This document shows, in pieces, positions 18,422 to 26,201 of a stretch of 64,000 bases of DNA. Position numbers and translations under genes: made by a program. How positions within the stretch are numbered: the stretch's first letter is position 1; every line of letters begins with the position of its first letter. This stretch comes from Streptosporangium brasiliense. Its GTDB lineage: Bacteria > Actinomycetota > Actinomycetes > Streptosporangiales > Streptosporangiaceae. The notes under the pieces are model-generated. The model was not told the origin of the DNA. It saw only the letters and a program-made list of their open reading frames with translations, and made no database searches. The DNA is taken from the NCBI RefSeq assembly GCF_030811595.1, contig NZ_JAUSRB010000002.1:744001-808000 (forward strand), given 5' to 3'.

Positions 18422-19537
18422 GTGCTGAACGAGCCGAGCGGGCCGACCGAGCCGAACGAGCTGACCGAGCTGACCGAGCCGACCGAGCTGAACGCCCCGG
18501 GCGCCGGGCTCACCGCGCTCCCGGCGCCCGCCGGCGACCCGGCCTCGCTGCGCCGTGTCGACCTGGCCTGGAACGAGCTGACCGAACTGCCCCCGTGGGT
18601 CGGGCGACTGCCCCGGCTGGAGCACCTCCAGTTGGACGGCAACCGGCTGCGCGACCTCCCCGACCTCCGCGGCCTCACCGCCCTGCGCGACCTCCACCTC
18701 GACGGCAACGCGCTGACCCGCCTCCCGGAGAGCGTCCCCGAACTGACCGGGCTGCGGACGCTCTTCCTGTACGGCAACGCGATCGGCGAGCTGCCCGAGG
18801 CCATCGGCCGGCTCCGGAACCTGCGGCACCTGGCCGTCGGCGGCAACGGCCTGACCTCCGTGCCCGCCGCCCTGTGGCGGCTGACCGGCCTGCGCTCCCT
18901 GAACCTCGCGGAGAACTCCATCACCGAGGTGCCGGAGGCGATCGGCGGGCTGACCGAGCTGCGCATGCTGGACCTGGGGCACAACGCGCTGACCCGGGTC
19001 CCGGAGGCGATCGGCGACCTCCACGGCCTCACCGACTATCTCTACCTGAGCGACAACCGCTTCACCACGGTCCCGGCGTCCCTGGGCAGGCTCACCCGGC
19101 TGACCTACCTGAACCTGACCGACAACCGCCTCACCGTCCTGCCCGCCGCCCTCGGCGGCCTCACCGCCCTGCGGGAGCTGCGGCTCTACGGCAACCGGCT
19201 GCGCGAGCTCCCCGAGACCATCGGCCGCCTCCGCGAGCTGCGCGAGCTCCACCTGATGAACAACGCCCTCACCGGCCTGCCCGCCTCGATCGGCGACCTG
19301 TCGCGGCTCAGGCAGCTCGACCTCAGGAACAACGCGATCACCTCCCTGCCCGGCTCCCTCGCCGGGCTGCGCAGCCTCACCCACCTGGACCTGCGCAACA
19401 ACCGGCTCCGCGAGCTCCCCGACGGCCTCGCCGACCTGCCCGCGCTGGAGAAGCTCGACCTCCGCTGGAACAAGCTCGACGGCGACCCGGAGGTCCTGCA
19501 CCGCCTGAGCGGGCGCGGCTGCGCCGTACTCCGCTGA
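18422..19537 (+). CDS. leucine-rich repeat protein
   Basis: A 371-residue protein made of about fourteen 23-residue leucine-rich repeats (pattern LxxLxxLxLxxNxLxxLPxxIGxL), starting near residue 30 after a Pro/Glu/Thr-rich head. No signal peptide or membrane helix was seen, so it is probably cytoplasmic. LRR proteins are binding scaffolds; the partner is unknown. GTG 18422 follows GGAGGAGAACC. The even repeat length and plant-like LPxxIGxL pattern resemble the bacterial PIRL-like group. Confidence 0.9.
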   Translation: MLNEPSGPTEPNELTELTEPTELNAPGAGLTALPAPAGDPASLRRVDLAWNELTELPPWVGRLPRLEHLQLDGNRLRDLPDLRGLTALRDLHLDGNALTRLPESVPELTGLRTLFLYGNAIGELPEAIGRLRNLRHLAVGGNGLTSVPAALWRLTGLRSLNLAENSITEVPEAIGGLTELRMLDLGHNALTRVPEAIGDLHGLTDYLYLSDNRFTTVPASLGRLTRLTYLNLTDNRLTVLPAALGGLTALRELRLYGNRLRELPETIGRLRELRELHLMNNALTGLPASIGDLSRLRQLDLRNNAITSLPGSLAGLRSLTHLDLRNNRLRELPDGLADLPALEKLDLRWNKLDGDPEVLHRLSGRGCAVLR

Positions 19538-19669
19538 CGTCGAGGGCCCGGCCGGCCACCGGGACGCCGGGCCCGCGGGGCGGGGCCGATACCACTGGCT
19601 TCCAAGAGATCGACAAGGCGCCTTGACCAAGCTGTCCGGCGAACCTCATCGCCGTTGACAGGGGAGAGC

Positions 19670-20167
19670 ATGCATCGCCTATTCGCCCGGGCCTCGCTGA
19701 GCGTCGCGGTCATCGCGGGATCGCTGCTGGCAGGGGGGACCGCGCACGCGGAGCCGGCGCCGATGGTCAGGGTCGTCCTGGAGAGCTTCATCGCCTACAA
19801 CCTCGAGGAGAGCGGACACGACGAGATCTACGTGCAGACCCAGCGCGACGGGAAGACCCGCCAGCTCTTCCCGACCAACACCGGCGCCCTGTCGGTCGCC
19901 GTCAACGACTGCGTCTACATCAGCGGCGACGGCTGTCCTCCGGGGACCAACTACCGGGGCTACTACAACGCCAACAAGCCCAGCTACACGGCCGACGGCA
20001 AGCTGCTGATGGTGACCCTCTACGACGACGACATCTCAGGGGACGACCCGCTGGTCAACGTGCCGATCTGGCCCCAGCCGATCAGCGAGAACCAGTACTT
20101 CCGCGAGGACGCCGACATCAACGGCTATCACTACGCGTTCAATTTCCGCCTAGAGCCCGCCTACTGA
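19670..20167 (+). CDS. secreted protein, paralogue of the next gene
   Basis: A 165-residue protein with a signal peptide ending GGTAHA-EP. The mature part shares with its neighbour the core 'N/DLEESGxDEIxVxxxxxxG', a PTN segment, one central Cys pair region and an acidic 'YDDDISGDDPLVNVPI' loop before the C-terminus ending RLEPAY. The acidic DDD...GDD loop resembles Ca2+-binding loops of C2-like beta sandwiches; that is inference. ATG 19670 follows GGGGAGAGC. The next gene begins 11 nt after the stop. Confidence 0.78.
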   Translation: MHRLFARASLSVAVIAGSLLAGGTAHAEPAPMVRVVLESFIAYNLEESGHDEIYVQTQRDGKTRQLFPTNTGALSVAVNDCVYISGDGCPPGTNYRGYYNANKPSYTADGKLLMVTLYDDDISGDDPLVNVPIWPQPISENQYFREDADINGYHYAFNFRLEPAY

Positions 20168-20178
20168 CGGAGAATCAC

Positions 20179-20682
20179 GTGCGTACCATCCTGTCCAGGA
20201 TCGTCACCACCGCCGCCGCGCTGACCCTGGCCGCGGCCCTCGCGCCGCCCGCCCAGGCCGTAGCGGCCGCCGCGACGCCCCTGAAACTCGTGTTCGGCTC
20301 GCTGCAGGCCATCGACCTGGAGGAGAGCGGCGAGGACGAGATCCGCGTCGAGGTCAAGGAGCCGAACGGCGACCACTACTACATCTGGCCCACCAACGGC
20401 GACGAGGCCGATACCAAGGTCGGGACCTGCTGGGTGTGGACGAGCGAAGCCTCGGCGTGCTCACCCGGCTCCTCCTCGCGCTCGGCCGGGCCGTACACCC
20501 ACCTGACGGTCTACCCCGGCGCGTCGTTCACGATCGAGGTGTGGGAGGACGACCACATCGGTGACGACCTGCTGCTGCGCATCCCGGTGACCCCGACGGA
20601 GGGGACCCAGTACATCGACGCCTCCTCCCCGGCCGGCAAGGGGTTCTCCTACCGGCTGGTGGCCCGCCTGGAGCCCGCCTGA
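20179..20682 (+). CDS. secreted protein, paralogue of the previous gene
   Basis: A 167-residue protein with a signal peptide (AAALAPPAQAVAAA). The mature part repeats the architecture of its neighbour: IDLEESGEDEIRVEV, WPTNGDE, two cysteines around WVWTSEASAC, WEDDHIGDDLLLRIPV and a final RLEPA. The pair arose by tandem duplication and is co-transcribed, with GTG 20179 after TGACGGAG. No known family is recognised; a C2-like fold is a guess. A strong hairpin at 20730-20767 ends the unit. Confidence 0.78.
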   Translation: MRTILSRIVTTAAALTLAAALAPPAQAVAAAATPLKLVFGSLQAIDLEESGEDEIRVEVKEPNGDHYYIWPTNGDEADTKVGTCWVWTSEASACSPGSSSRSAGPYTHLTVYPGASFTIEVWEDDHIGDDLLLRIPVTPTEGTQYIDASSPAGKGFSYRLVARLEPA

Positions 20683-20729
20683 CGCCGGCGTCCCGGACCG
20701 CCGCGGCGGTCCGGGACCGCGCCTGAGCC

Positions 20730-20767
20730 GGTGATCTCCCTCCCTCCGGCGGGGGAGGGAGATCACC
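20730..20767 (+). terminator. strong hairpin after the secreted-protein pair
   Basis: A perfect 15-bp stem (GGTGATCTCCCTCCC with its complement) around an 8-nt loop, 48 nt after the stop. No T run follows. Confidence 0.75.
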
Positions 20768-20798
20768 CCACGGCGGGAGGTCCCGGACGGGACCTGAC

Positions 20799-21407
20799 GT
20801 GACCATCGGGGGTATGACGGCTTCACAGGTCGACGGGACGACGGCGGCGCGGTCGCGCCGCGCGGCATGGGCGGGGTACGGCGCGGCGGCGTGGGGGTTC
20901 CTGTTCGCCCTGCCCAGCTTCTACTGGGCGCTGGGGGGCACCGCCGGCGCCACCACGACGATCTCCCCCTCGCTGGTCAGACTGGTGCAGGACGGGGTCA
21001 CCTGGTTCATCGTGGTCCTGTGGGTCACCGGCGCGCTCAAGGTCGTCGGCGGGGTGCTGGGGCTCGCCCTGGTGCGCCGCTGGGGCACGGGCATGAGCCG
21101 GCTCCTGCAGTTCGCCGCCTGGGGCGCCGGGGTGCTGCTGCTGTGGCACGGCGGGCTGTTCGTCGTGCAGGGGCTGCTCCTGCAGCTCGACGGCACCGGG
21201 ATCGCGCCGGAGCTCCTGCCGGTGATCCGCTGGTACACCTACCTGTGGGGGCCGTGGTTCATGGCCGGCGGCCTCCTGTTCGTCCTGGCCGCCCGCGTTC
21301 AGCGGCGCGGTCTGGCCGACCGGCGCGGCACGGCGGTCGCCGGCGCGGCCGGCGGGGTCGGCGCGCTGGGCCTGTCGGTGGCGCTGACGGTCATGGGCAT
21401 CGGATGA
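20799..21407 (+). CDS. DUF3995-like four-helix membrane protein
   Basis: A 202-residue protein with about five hydrophobic helices. The pattern WGFLFALPSFYWALGGTAG near the start and a WGPWFMAGGLLF segment match small actinobacterial membrane proteins of the DUF3995 type. Function unknown. GTG at 20799 is used here; an ATG at 20814 right after GGGGG is equally possible. It follows the terminator at 20730-20767, so it is transcribed separately. Confidence 0.7.
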   Translation: MTIGGMTASQVDGTTAARSRRAAWAGYGAAAWGFLFALPSFYWALGGTAGATTTISPSLVRLVQDGVTWFIVVLWVTGALKVVGGVLGLALVRRWGTGMSRLLQFAAWGAGVLLLWHGGLFVVQGLLLQLDGTGIAPELLPVIRWYTYLWGPWFMAGGLLFVLAARVQRRGLADRRGTAVAGAAGGVGALGLSVALTVMGIG

Positions 21408-21460
21408 CCGGCCCCACCCGGCGGAGAGCCGCCCGCGGACGTGTCCCTACGGGCCTATCT

Positions 21461-21556
21461 ACGGACGAGTCCTCCTCCGAGCTCCCTGACCCACGGACGG
21501 GTCCCCCTCCGAGCTCCCTGATCCACGGATGGATCCCCCTACGACCTCCCTGACCC
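21461..21556. repeat. three 32-bp tandem repeats over the 3' end of the flavoprotein gene
   Basis: Units at 21461-21492, 21493-21524 and 21525-21556 share ACGGACGGGTCCCCCTCCGA-like halves and a CTCCCTGACCC end, with a shorter decayed unit after them. The stop codon of the minus-strand gene (21539-21541) lies in the third unit. Confidence 0.8.
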
Positions 21557-22162
21557 GCGGACAGCTCCCTGGCCCGCGGACGCGCTCTCCGGCTCCGGCG
21601 ACGGCGCTCCCCGGCCGGAGGGACGGGCGAGCCGGTTCAGCTCGGCGAGGGCGAGCCCCCACGGATAGGTGTCGGTGCGATCGTCCCCCGAGTCGGGGCC
21701 GTGCGGCTCGAACTCCCCAGGGCCCAGAAGCACCCGCACGCCCTCGGCCCGCAGCCTCTCGACGCTGTGCCGGAACGGGAGGCGGGCGGCGAGCGCGCTG
21801 TTGAGGCACGGCAGCACCACGACGGGGATGCCCAGCCCCGTGGCCTCGGAGAGGAGGCCGAGGGCGTAGGTGTCGGCGATGCCCTGGGCGCTCTTGTTGA
21901 TGGTGTTGTAGGTCGCGGGGGCGACGATGACGGCGTCGGGCCGCGGCGGCTTGGGTTCGCCCGGCTTGCGGTATCTGCTCCGTACGGGGCGGCCGGTCTG
22001 CGCCTCCAGCGCGCCGGCGTCGACGAAGTCCAGTGCCTGCGGGGTGGCGACGATCTGGACGGCCCAGCCTTCCTCCTGGGCCATCGTGACGAGACGGCCG
22101 ACCCCGGCGGCGGGGCCCGCGGCGCACACGATTACGTAGAGGACCTTGCCGGTAGGGCTCAC
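21539..22162 (-). CDS. flavoprotein, phosphopantothenoylcysteine decarboxylase-like
   Basis: A 207-residue protein with the flavoprotein (PF02441-type) fold: LYVIVCAAGPAAGVGRLV at the start, VIVAPATYNTINKSAQGIADTYA in the middle and VVVLPCLNSALAARLPF later. Members bind FMN and decarboxylate cysteine-type substrates; the specific role here is unknown. GTG 22162 follows GGAGCGCGC. An in-frame ATG at 22272 would add 37 mostly charged residues and cannot be excluded. The C-terminus ends inside a tandem repeat, so the last 20 or so residues may be recent. Confidence 0.8.
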   Translation of the reverse strand: MSPTGKVLYVIVCAAGPAAGVGRLVTMAQEEGWAVQIVATPQALDFVDAGALEAQTGRPVRSRYRKPGEPKPPRPDAVIVAPATYNTINKSAQGIADTYALGLLSEATGLGIPVVVLPCLNSALAARLPFRHSVERLRAEGVRVLLGPGEFEPHGPDSGDDRTDTYPWGLALAELNRLARPSGRGAPSPEPESASAGQGAVRGSGRS

Positions 22163-22440
22163 GCGCGCTCCAGACGTCTCGGCGGGCCGGCGGGCTCGGC
22201 GGCGGACGCCGGCCGGGGGTTCGGGCGGGAGGTCACGGACGGTCCGGAGGGCGCCGGAGCGGTCGGTGTCCATCTGGCGAGCGTATGCGACACCCGTCCG
22301 ATCGCCACCCACGGGTCCGAGGGCGAGAATCCGGTGTTTCCCGGCGATCCGGGGAGCGCCGCGGACAGTCCCTGTGCGGAGACTCCCCCGGCCGGCTGCG
22401 AACTGGTCGACAGCACCGAGGCCCTGCCGGCCCGCCCCGG

Positions 22441-23820
22441 TCACTCCCGCGCCGGACGCGCGTACCGCCGGCGGACGGCCCTCAGGACGGCGACACCGCC
22501 GAAGTAGGCGGCCAGCACCCGCACGGGCAGGCCCGTCACCCCGTGGTAGTCCAGGCCGGCGAGGGCCAGGGACAGCAGCCCGGCGAGCACGGCGCCGACC
22601 CCGGCGATCGTCAGCGCGGCGGGCCACACGCCCCTCACCGCGCCCACGGGATCGGCCCGGGGCCCCGTACGCCGCTCGAACCGCCCGAACACCGCGACGA
22701 GAAGGGCGAGGATCAGCGCCAGGCAGGTAAGCCAGGGGACGCGCAGCAGCAGCCAGAACGCCGACCCGGGCGTGGCCTCGGGCATCACCGCCGTCGCGTG
22801 GAGCACCAGGACGCCGATCACCACGGCGGTCATGTGCCAGAGGAAAAGCGTCATGATCACCATGTTGACCGCCACCACGACGGTCCACGGGCCCGGCCGC
22901 CGCAGCCACCGGTTCCCCGGGTCCCGCGTCCACAGGGCGATTCCCGTCTGGGTGACGGCCAGGGCAAGGAGGGCCAGCGTGGGCGGAGAGGTGTTCTCTA
23001 TCTTCTCCCCGAACCCCACCATGCTGACCGGATAGGGGCCGACCACCGTGAGGAGCACGAGGATGACGGCCCCGGCCGCCGCCATCGGCAGAGCCACGCT
23101 CCGCCGGGACGGCAGGCGCCCGTCCTGCCAGGCGAAGCCGAGCTGGTGCACGGCCAGCCAGCCGAGCAGGTAGTTCGCCTGACCCACATAGGGGACCTTC
23201 AGCACCAGACGGGCCAGGTCGCCCACGCCGACCAGGACCGCCAGGACGATCGGTACGGCCAGACCCGCCCGCCGGTGCAGGGCGTACATCGGCGGGGTGA
23301 GGACCATCACGGCGAGGTAGGCGACCAGGAACCACAGCGGGATCCCGGCCAGCCAGACCGCCGCGCCGATCAGGGCGGGCGCGGCCCCCAGGAGCCCGGC
23401 CGTCACGGCCGCCACCGTCAGCCCACCCAGGAAAATCGTCGTCGGGCGCAGCAGCCGGGCGGTCCGGCCCAGCACCCAGCCCGTGGCGTTGCCGCCCCGC
23501 CCGAGGTGGGAGACGAAGGACGCGGCGTTCGCGAAGCCGCCGACCAGGAAGAACAGGGGCATCACCTGGAACAGCCAGGTCAGCGGACGGGTCCACGGGG
23601 CGACCTCAAGGATGTTCCCGCCCTGGAAGCCCGTGCCGTCGCGGGCCACGTAGATCACCAGCCAGTGCCCGACGACGACCGCCGTGATCGCGACGGCGCG
23701 CAGCAGGTCGACATGGCGCTCCCGCTGCGGCGGCGTCCGCTCGGCCAGCCGCCGCACCCGCCGCGTCATCCGCTGAACGGCCCGGACAGGCTGCGCTGCC
23801 ATGCCACCGACGCTTGACAT
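22441..23820 (-). CDS. acyltransferase 3 family membrane protein
   Basis: A 459-residue protein with about ten hydrophobic helices. The start of the catalytic region (RERHVDLLRAVAITAVVVGHWLV) carries the conserved His of the acyltransferase-3 family, and NAASFVSHLGRG and FLWHMTAVVIGVLVLHA follow. Members transfer acyl groups to sugars or lipids at the membrane. ATG 23820. Two 15-bp direct repeats lie just upstream (23837-23885). Confidence 0.85.
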   Translation of the reverse strand: MSSVGGMAAQPVRAVQRMTRRVRRLAERTPPQRERHVDLLRAVAITAVVVGHWLVIYVARDGTGFQGGNILEVAPWTRPLTWLFQVMPLFFLVGGFANAASFVSHLGRGGNATGWVLGRTARLLRPTTIFLGGLTVAAVTAGLLGAAPALIGAAVWLAGIPLWFLVAYLAVMVLTPPMYALHRRAGLAVPIVLAVLVGVGDLARLVLKVPYVGQANYLLGWLAVHQLGFAWQDGRLPSRRSVALPMAAAGAVILVLLTVVGPYPVSMVGFGEKIENTSPPTLALLALAVTQTGIALWTRDPGNRWLRRPGPWTVVVAVNMVIMTLFLWHMTAVVIGVLVLHATAVMPEATPGSAFWLLLRVPWLTCLALILALLVAVFGRFERRTGPRADPVGAVRGVWPAALTIAGVGAVLAGLLSLALAGLDYHGVTGLPVRVLAAYFGGVAVLRAVRRRYARPARE

Positions 23821-23836
23821 GATGAGAGCATTCCTC

Positions 23837-23885
23837 CATCCACGTCATGTCAAGCGGCCTGCCCGGCCATCATCCACGTCATGTC
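23837..23885. repeat. 15-bp direct repeat upstream of the acyltransferase gene
   Basis: CATCCACGTCATGTC occurs at 23837-23851 and 23871-23885 (34 bp apart). The position just before the acyltransferase start suggests a regulator site, but a simple duplication is also possible. Confidence 0.5.
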
Positions 23886-23910
23886 GGCTGGTCACCCGCC
23901 GTGCCGCCCG

Positions 23911-25140
23911 TTATGCGCGGGCGGCGCCGTCCCACAGGTCGGCGCTGTGCGCCTCGACGAGGGCGCCGATGCGGGTGAGGGCGTCAGCGGCGGGCCGCGG
24001 GTCGAGGCGGCGTCCGTCACGCAGGCGCAGGGCGACGTGGCCGTCGGCGGCCTCCCTGGCGCCGATGACGGCTTGGTAGGGCACAAGGCGGGCCTCCCGG
24101 ACGCGGGCGCCCAGGCTGCCGCGTTCCGGCCCGGCGAGCTCGGCCCGCAGCCCGAGCTCGGCGCATCGCCGGGCGAGCGCCGCGGCGTCCGGCAGCTCGG
24201 CCTCGGAGACCGGGAGGATCACCAGTTGGGTGGGGGCGAGCCAGGCGGGGAAGGCGCCGCCGTGCTGTTCGATGAGGTGGGCCACGGCCCGCTCCACGCT
24301 GCCGATGATGCTGCGGTGGACCATGACCGGCCGGTGCTTCGCGCCGTCCGCGCCGATGTAGTGCAGGTCGAACCGCTCGGGCTGGTGGAAGTCGACCTGG
24401 ACGGTGGACAGGGTGGACTCCCGGCCGGCGCCGTCGGCGACCTGGACGTCGATCTTGGGGCCGTAGAACGCGGCCTCTCCCTCGGCTGCCTCGTAGGGCA
24501 GGCCGGAGCGGTCGAGGACCTCGGTCAGCAGGGCGGTGGACCGCTGCCACATCTCGGGAGCGGCGACGTACTTCCCGCCGGGGCCCGGGAGGGAGAGCCG
24601 GTAGCGGGCCGGGCTGATGCCGAGCGCCTCGTACGCCCGGCGGATCATCTCCAGTGCGGCCCGCGCCTCCTCGGCGACCTGGTCCAGGGTGCAGAAGATG
24701 TGCGCGTCGTTGAGCTGGATGGCCCGGACGCGGGTCAGCCCGCCGAGCACGCCCGAGAGTTCGGAGCGGTACATGCCGCCCAGCTCGGCCATGCGCAGGG
24801 GCAGCTCGCGGTAGCTGTGGGAGCGGGAGCGGTAGATCACCGCGTGGTGAGGGCACAGGCTCGGCCGCAGGACGACCTGCTCACCGCCGAGGTCCATCGG
24901 GGGGAACATGTCGTCGCTGTAATGCGACCAGTGTCCCGAGATCTCGTACAGTTCCCGCTTGCCGAGCACCGGCGAGTACACGTGCCGGTAGCCCGCCCGC
25001 CGCTCCGCGGTGCGGATGTACTCCTCCAGGGTGTGCCGTACGGCCGCGCCGTCGGGCAGCCAGTACGGCAGCCCCGCGCCGATCAGCGGGTCGGTGTCGA
25101 ACAGGCCCAGCTCACGGCCGAGCTTGCGGTGGTCGTGCAT
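23911..25140 (-). CDS. short threonyl-tRNA synthetase lacking TGS and editing domains
   Basis: A 409-residue class II synthetase that begins directly with the catalytic core (GLFDTDPLIGAGLPYWLPDG). Motif 2 (SELSGVLGGLTRVRAIQLNDAHIFC) and motif 3 (VHRSIIGSVERAVAHLI) are present, with zinc ligands Cys in SLCPHH, His in DAHIFC and His in MVHRS. The C-terminal anticodon-binding domain (about 305-405) is present. Full-length ThrRS carries about 240 more N-terminal residues for TGS and editing, so this copy cannot clear Ser-tRNA(Thr) in cis. ATG 25140 follows GAGGAGACCGCG. Its leader encodes MTTTP and a terminator, pointing to threonine attenuation. Confidence 0.92.
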   Translation of the reverse strand: MHDHRKLGRELGLFDTDPLIGAGLPYWLPDGAAVRHTLEEYIRTAERRAGYRHVYSPVLGKRELYEISGHWSHYSDDMFPPMDLGGEQVVLRPSLCPHHAVIYRSRSHSYRELPLRMAELGGMYRSELSGVLGGLTRVRAIQLNDAHIFCTLDQVAEEARAALEMIRRAYEALGISPARYRLSLPGPGGKYVAAPEMWQRSTALLTEVLDRSGLPYEAAEGEAAFYGPKIDVQVADGAGRESTLSTVQVDFHQPERFDLHYIGADGAKHRPVMVHRSIIGSVERAVAHLIEQHGGAFPAWLAPTQLVILPVSEAELPDAAALARRCAELGLRAELAGPERGSLGARVREARLVPYQAVIGAREAADGHVALRLRDGRRLDPRPAADALTRIGALVEAHSADLWDGAARA

Positions 25141-25179
25141 CGCGGTCTCCTCGCGGACATCGGGCGAGTGACCGCAAGA

Positions 25180-25211
25180 CGAAGCCCCGGGGCACTCGCC
25201 CCGGGGCTTCG
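25180..25211 (-). terminator. attenuator hairpin in the thrS-like leader
   Basis: A perfect 14-bp stem (CGAAGCCCCGGGGC and its complement) with loop GAGT on the minus strand, followed by TCTTGC. It lies between the leader peptide stop (25226) and the synthetase start (25140). Confidence 0.8.
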
Positions 25212-25225
25212 GACTAAGTCAGCTG

Positions 25226-25276
25226 TCAGCGCGCCGGGACACTCTCCGGCGTCGTCGTCATGGCAGCGCGCTTCAT
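25226..25276 (-). CDS. leader peptide with three consecutive Thr codons
   Basis: A 16-codon frame MKRAAMTTTPESVPAR with three ACG codons in a row. It ends 14 nt before the attenuator hairpin. A TACCGT hexamer lies exactly 7 nt upstream of the ATG, so translation may be leaderless. Codons 10-16 lie in a potential CGCCGG-N8-CCGGCG pause hairpin. The layout (leader peptide rich in the cognate amino acid, then terminator, then synthetase) is the classical ribosome-mediated attenuation pattern. Antiterminator pairing has not been worked out. Confidence 0.75.
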   Translation of the reverse strand: MKRAAMTTTPESVPAR

Positions 25277-25367
25277 GCGGGTAACGGTAACAGAAGCCCG
25301 GCGATCTCCACAGGGCCGTTCCCGGCGGGGAACGCCGCGGCCGCGCGATCCGGCGGCGGGTGCGTCC

Positions 25368-26105
25368 TCAGGCCCGCCGGGCGATCATGATGATCACCCG
25401 GCTGCTGTCCGTGACCGGCCCGCGCGTCCAGTCCCCGAACTGCTCCTCGACCACGAACCCGGCCTCGTCCAGGAACCCGCGCAGTTCGGGCACGTCCAGG
25501 AAGCGCAGGTTTGCCCGATCGACCCAGAGCACCTCGCCGTCCGCCTCGCTGGTCGTCTCGGTCAGGGACACGACGCCCCCGGCCACCGACTCGACGGTGT
25601 GCGACACCCGGAGCCTGCGCCCCGACCCGTCCACCACCTCGGTGGCGTTGCCGGGGTTCCACCCCTCCCAGGCCCTCGCCTGCGGATGGCGCGTCTCGAA
25701 CACGAACCGCCCGCCCTCCCGCAAGGCCGCCCGGATCGCGACCAGGGACGAGCGCATCTCCTCATCGGTCACGAAGCACTGGAAGGCGTTGCTGGCCATG
25801 GTCGCCAGCTCGAACTCCCGGTCCCAGGCCGCGTCCGCCGCGACCCCTTCGACCCATTCGACGTCGGCCCGCCGCCGGGCCCGCTCCAGCGCCGCCCGGT
25901 CCGGGTCCAGTCCCACCAGCCGCCCGGCGTGACCCATCTCCCGGGCCTGGTGCAGCATGCTCCCCGTGCCGCATCCCACATCCAGTACGGCCTGCGCGGA
26001 CATCACCAGGTCGTCGAAGAAGGCGGAGTCCGGCCGTTCGGCGTTCCACGGATTGAGCACGTCATAAAGCGCCGCGACATCGGCATCGGTAAACACCCGC
26101 AGCAT
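25368..26105 (-). CDS. class I SAM-dependent methyltransferase
   Basis: A 245-residue protein. Motif I (VLDVGCGTGSMLHQA) and the acidic end of strand 2 (LVGLDPDRAAL) identify the SAM-binding fold, followed by an ATMASNAFQCFVTDEE segment. It resembles small-molecule methyltransferases of unknown substrate (trans-aconitate-like group). ATG 26105. Single gene on the minus strand between the synthetase leader and the two-component operon. Confidence 0.85.
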   Translation of the reverse strand: MLRVFTDADVAALYDVLNPWNAERPDSAFFDDLVMSAQAVLDVGCGTGSMLHQAREMGHAGRLVGLDPDRAALERARRRADVEWVEGVAADAAWDREFELATMASNAFQCFVTDEEMRSSLVAIRAALREGGRFVFETRHPQARAWEGWNPGNATEVVDGSGRRLRVSHTVESVAGGVVSLTETTSEADGEVLWVDRANLRFLDVPELRGFLDEAGFVVEEQFGDWTRGPVTDSSRVIIMIARRA

Positions 26106-26201
26106 TATTCAGGCGGCCCCTGTCCGGCCCAACCGATTTACCGCCCAACCGATTTACCGAACGGAGCGCTCCACGTCGCCCGTGTCCGTTCCCTGATCGC
26201 C

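Noticed and set aside
16210..19626. A very long plus-strand open frame (over 1,100 codons).
   Set aside because: It lies antisense to the glycosyltransferase and out of frame with the LRR gene, and its composition (Pro/Arg/Ala runs) fits a shadow frame of GC-rich coding DNA.
21461..21556. Possible CRISPR array.
   Set aside because: The repeats are directly adjacent with no spacers, only three or four units, and no cas genes are present. The same applies to the other tandem arrays.
25141..25367. T-box leader for the threonyl-tRNA synthetase gene.
   Set aside because: No T-box sequence or specifier loop was seen, while a Thr-rich leader peptide explains the region better.
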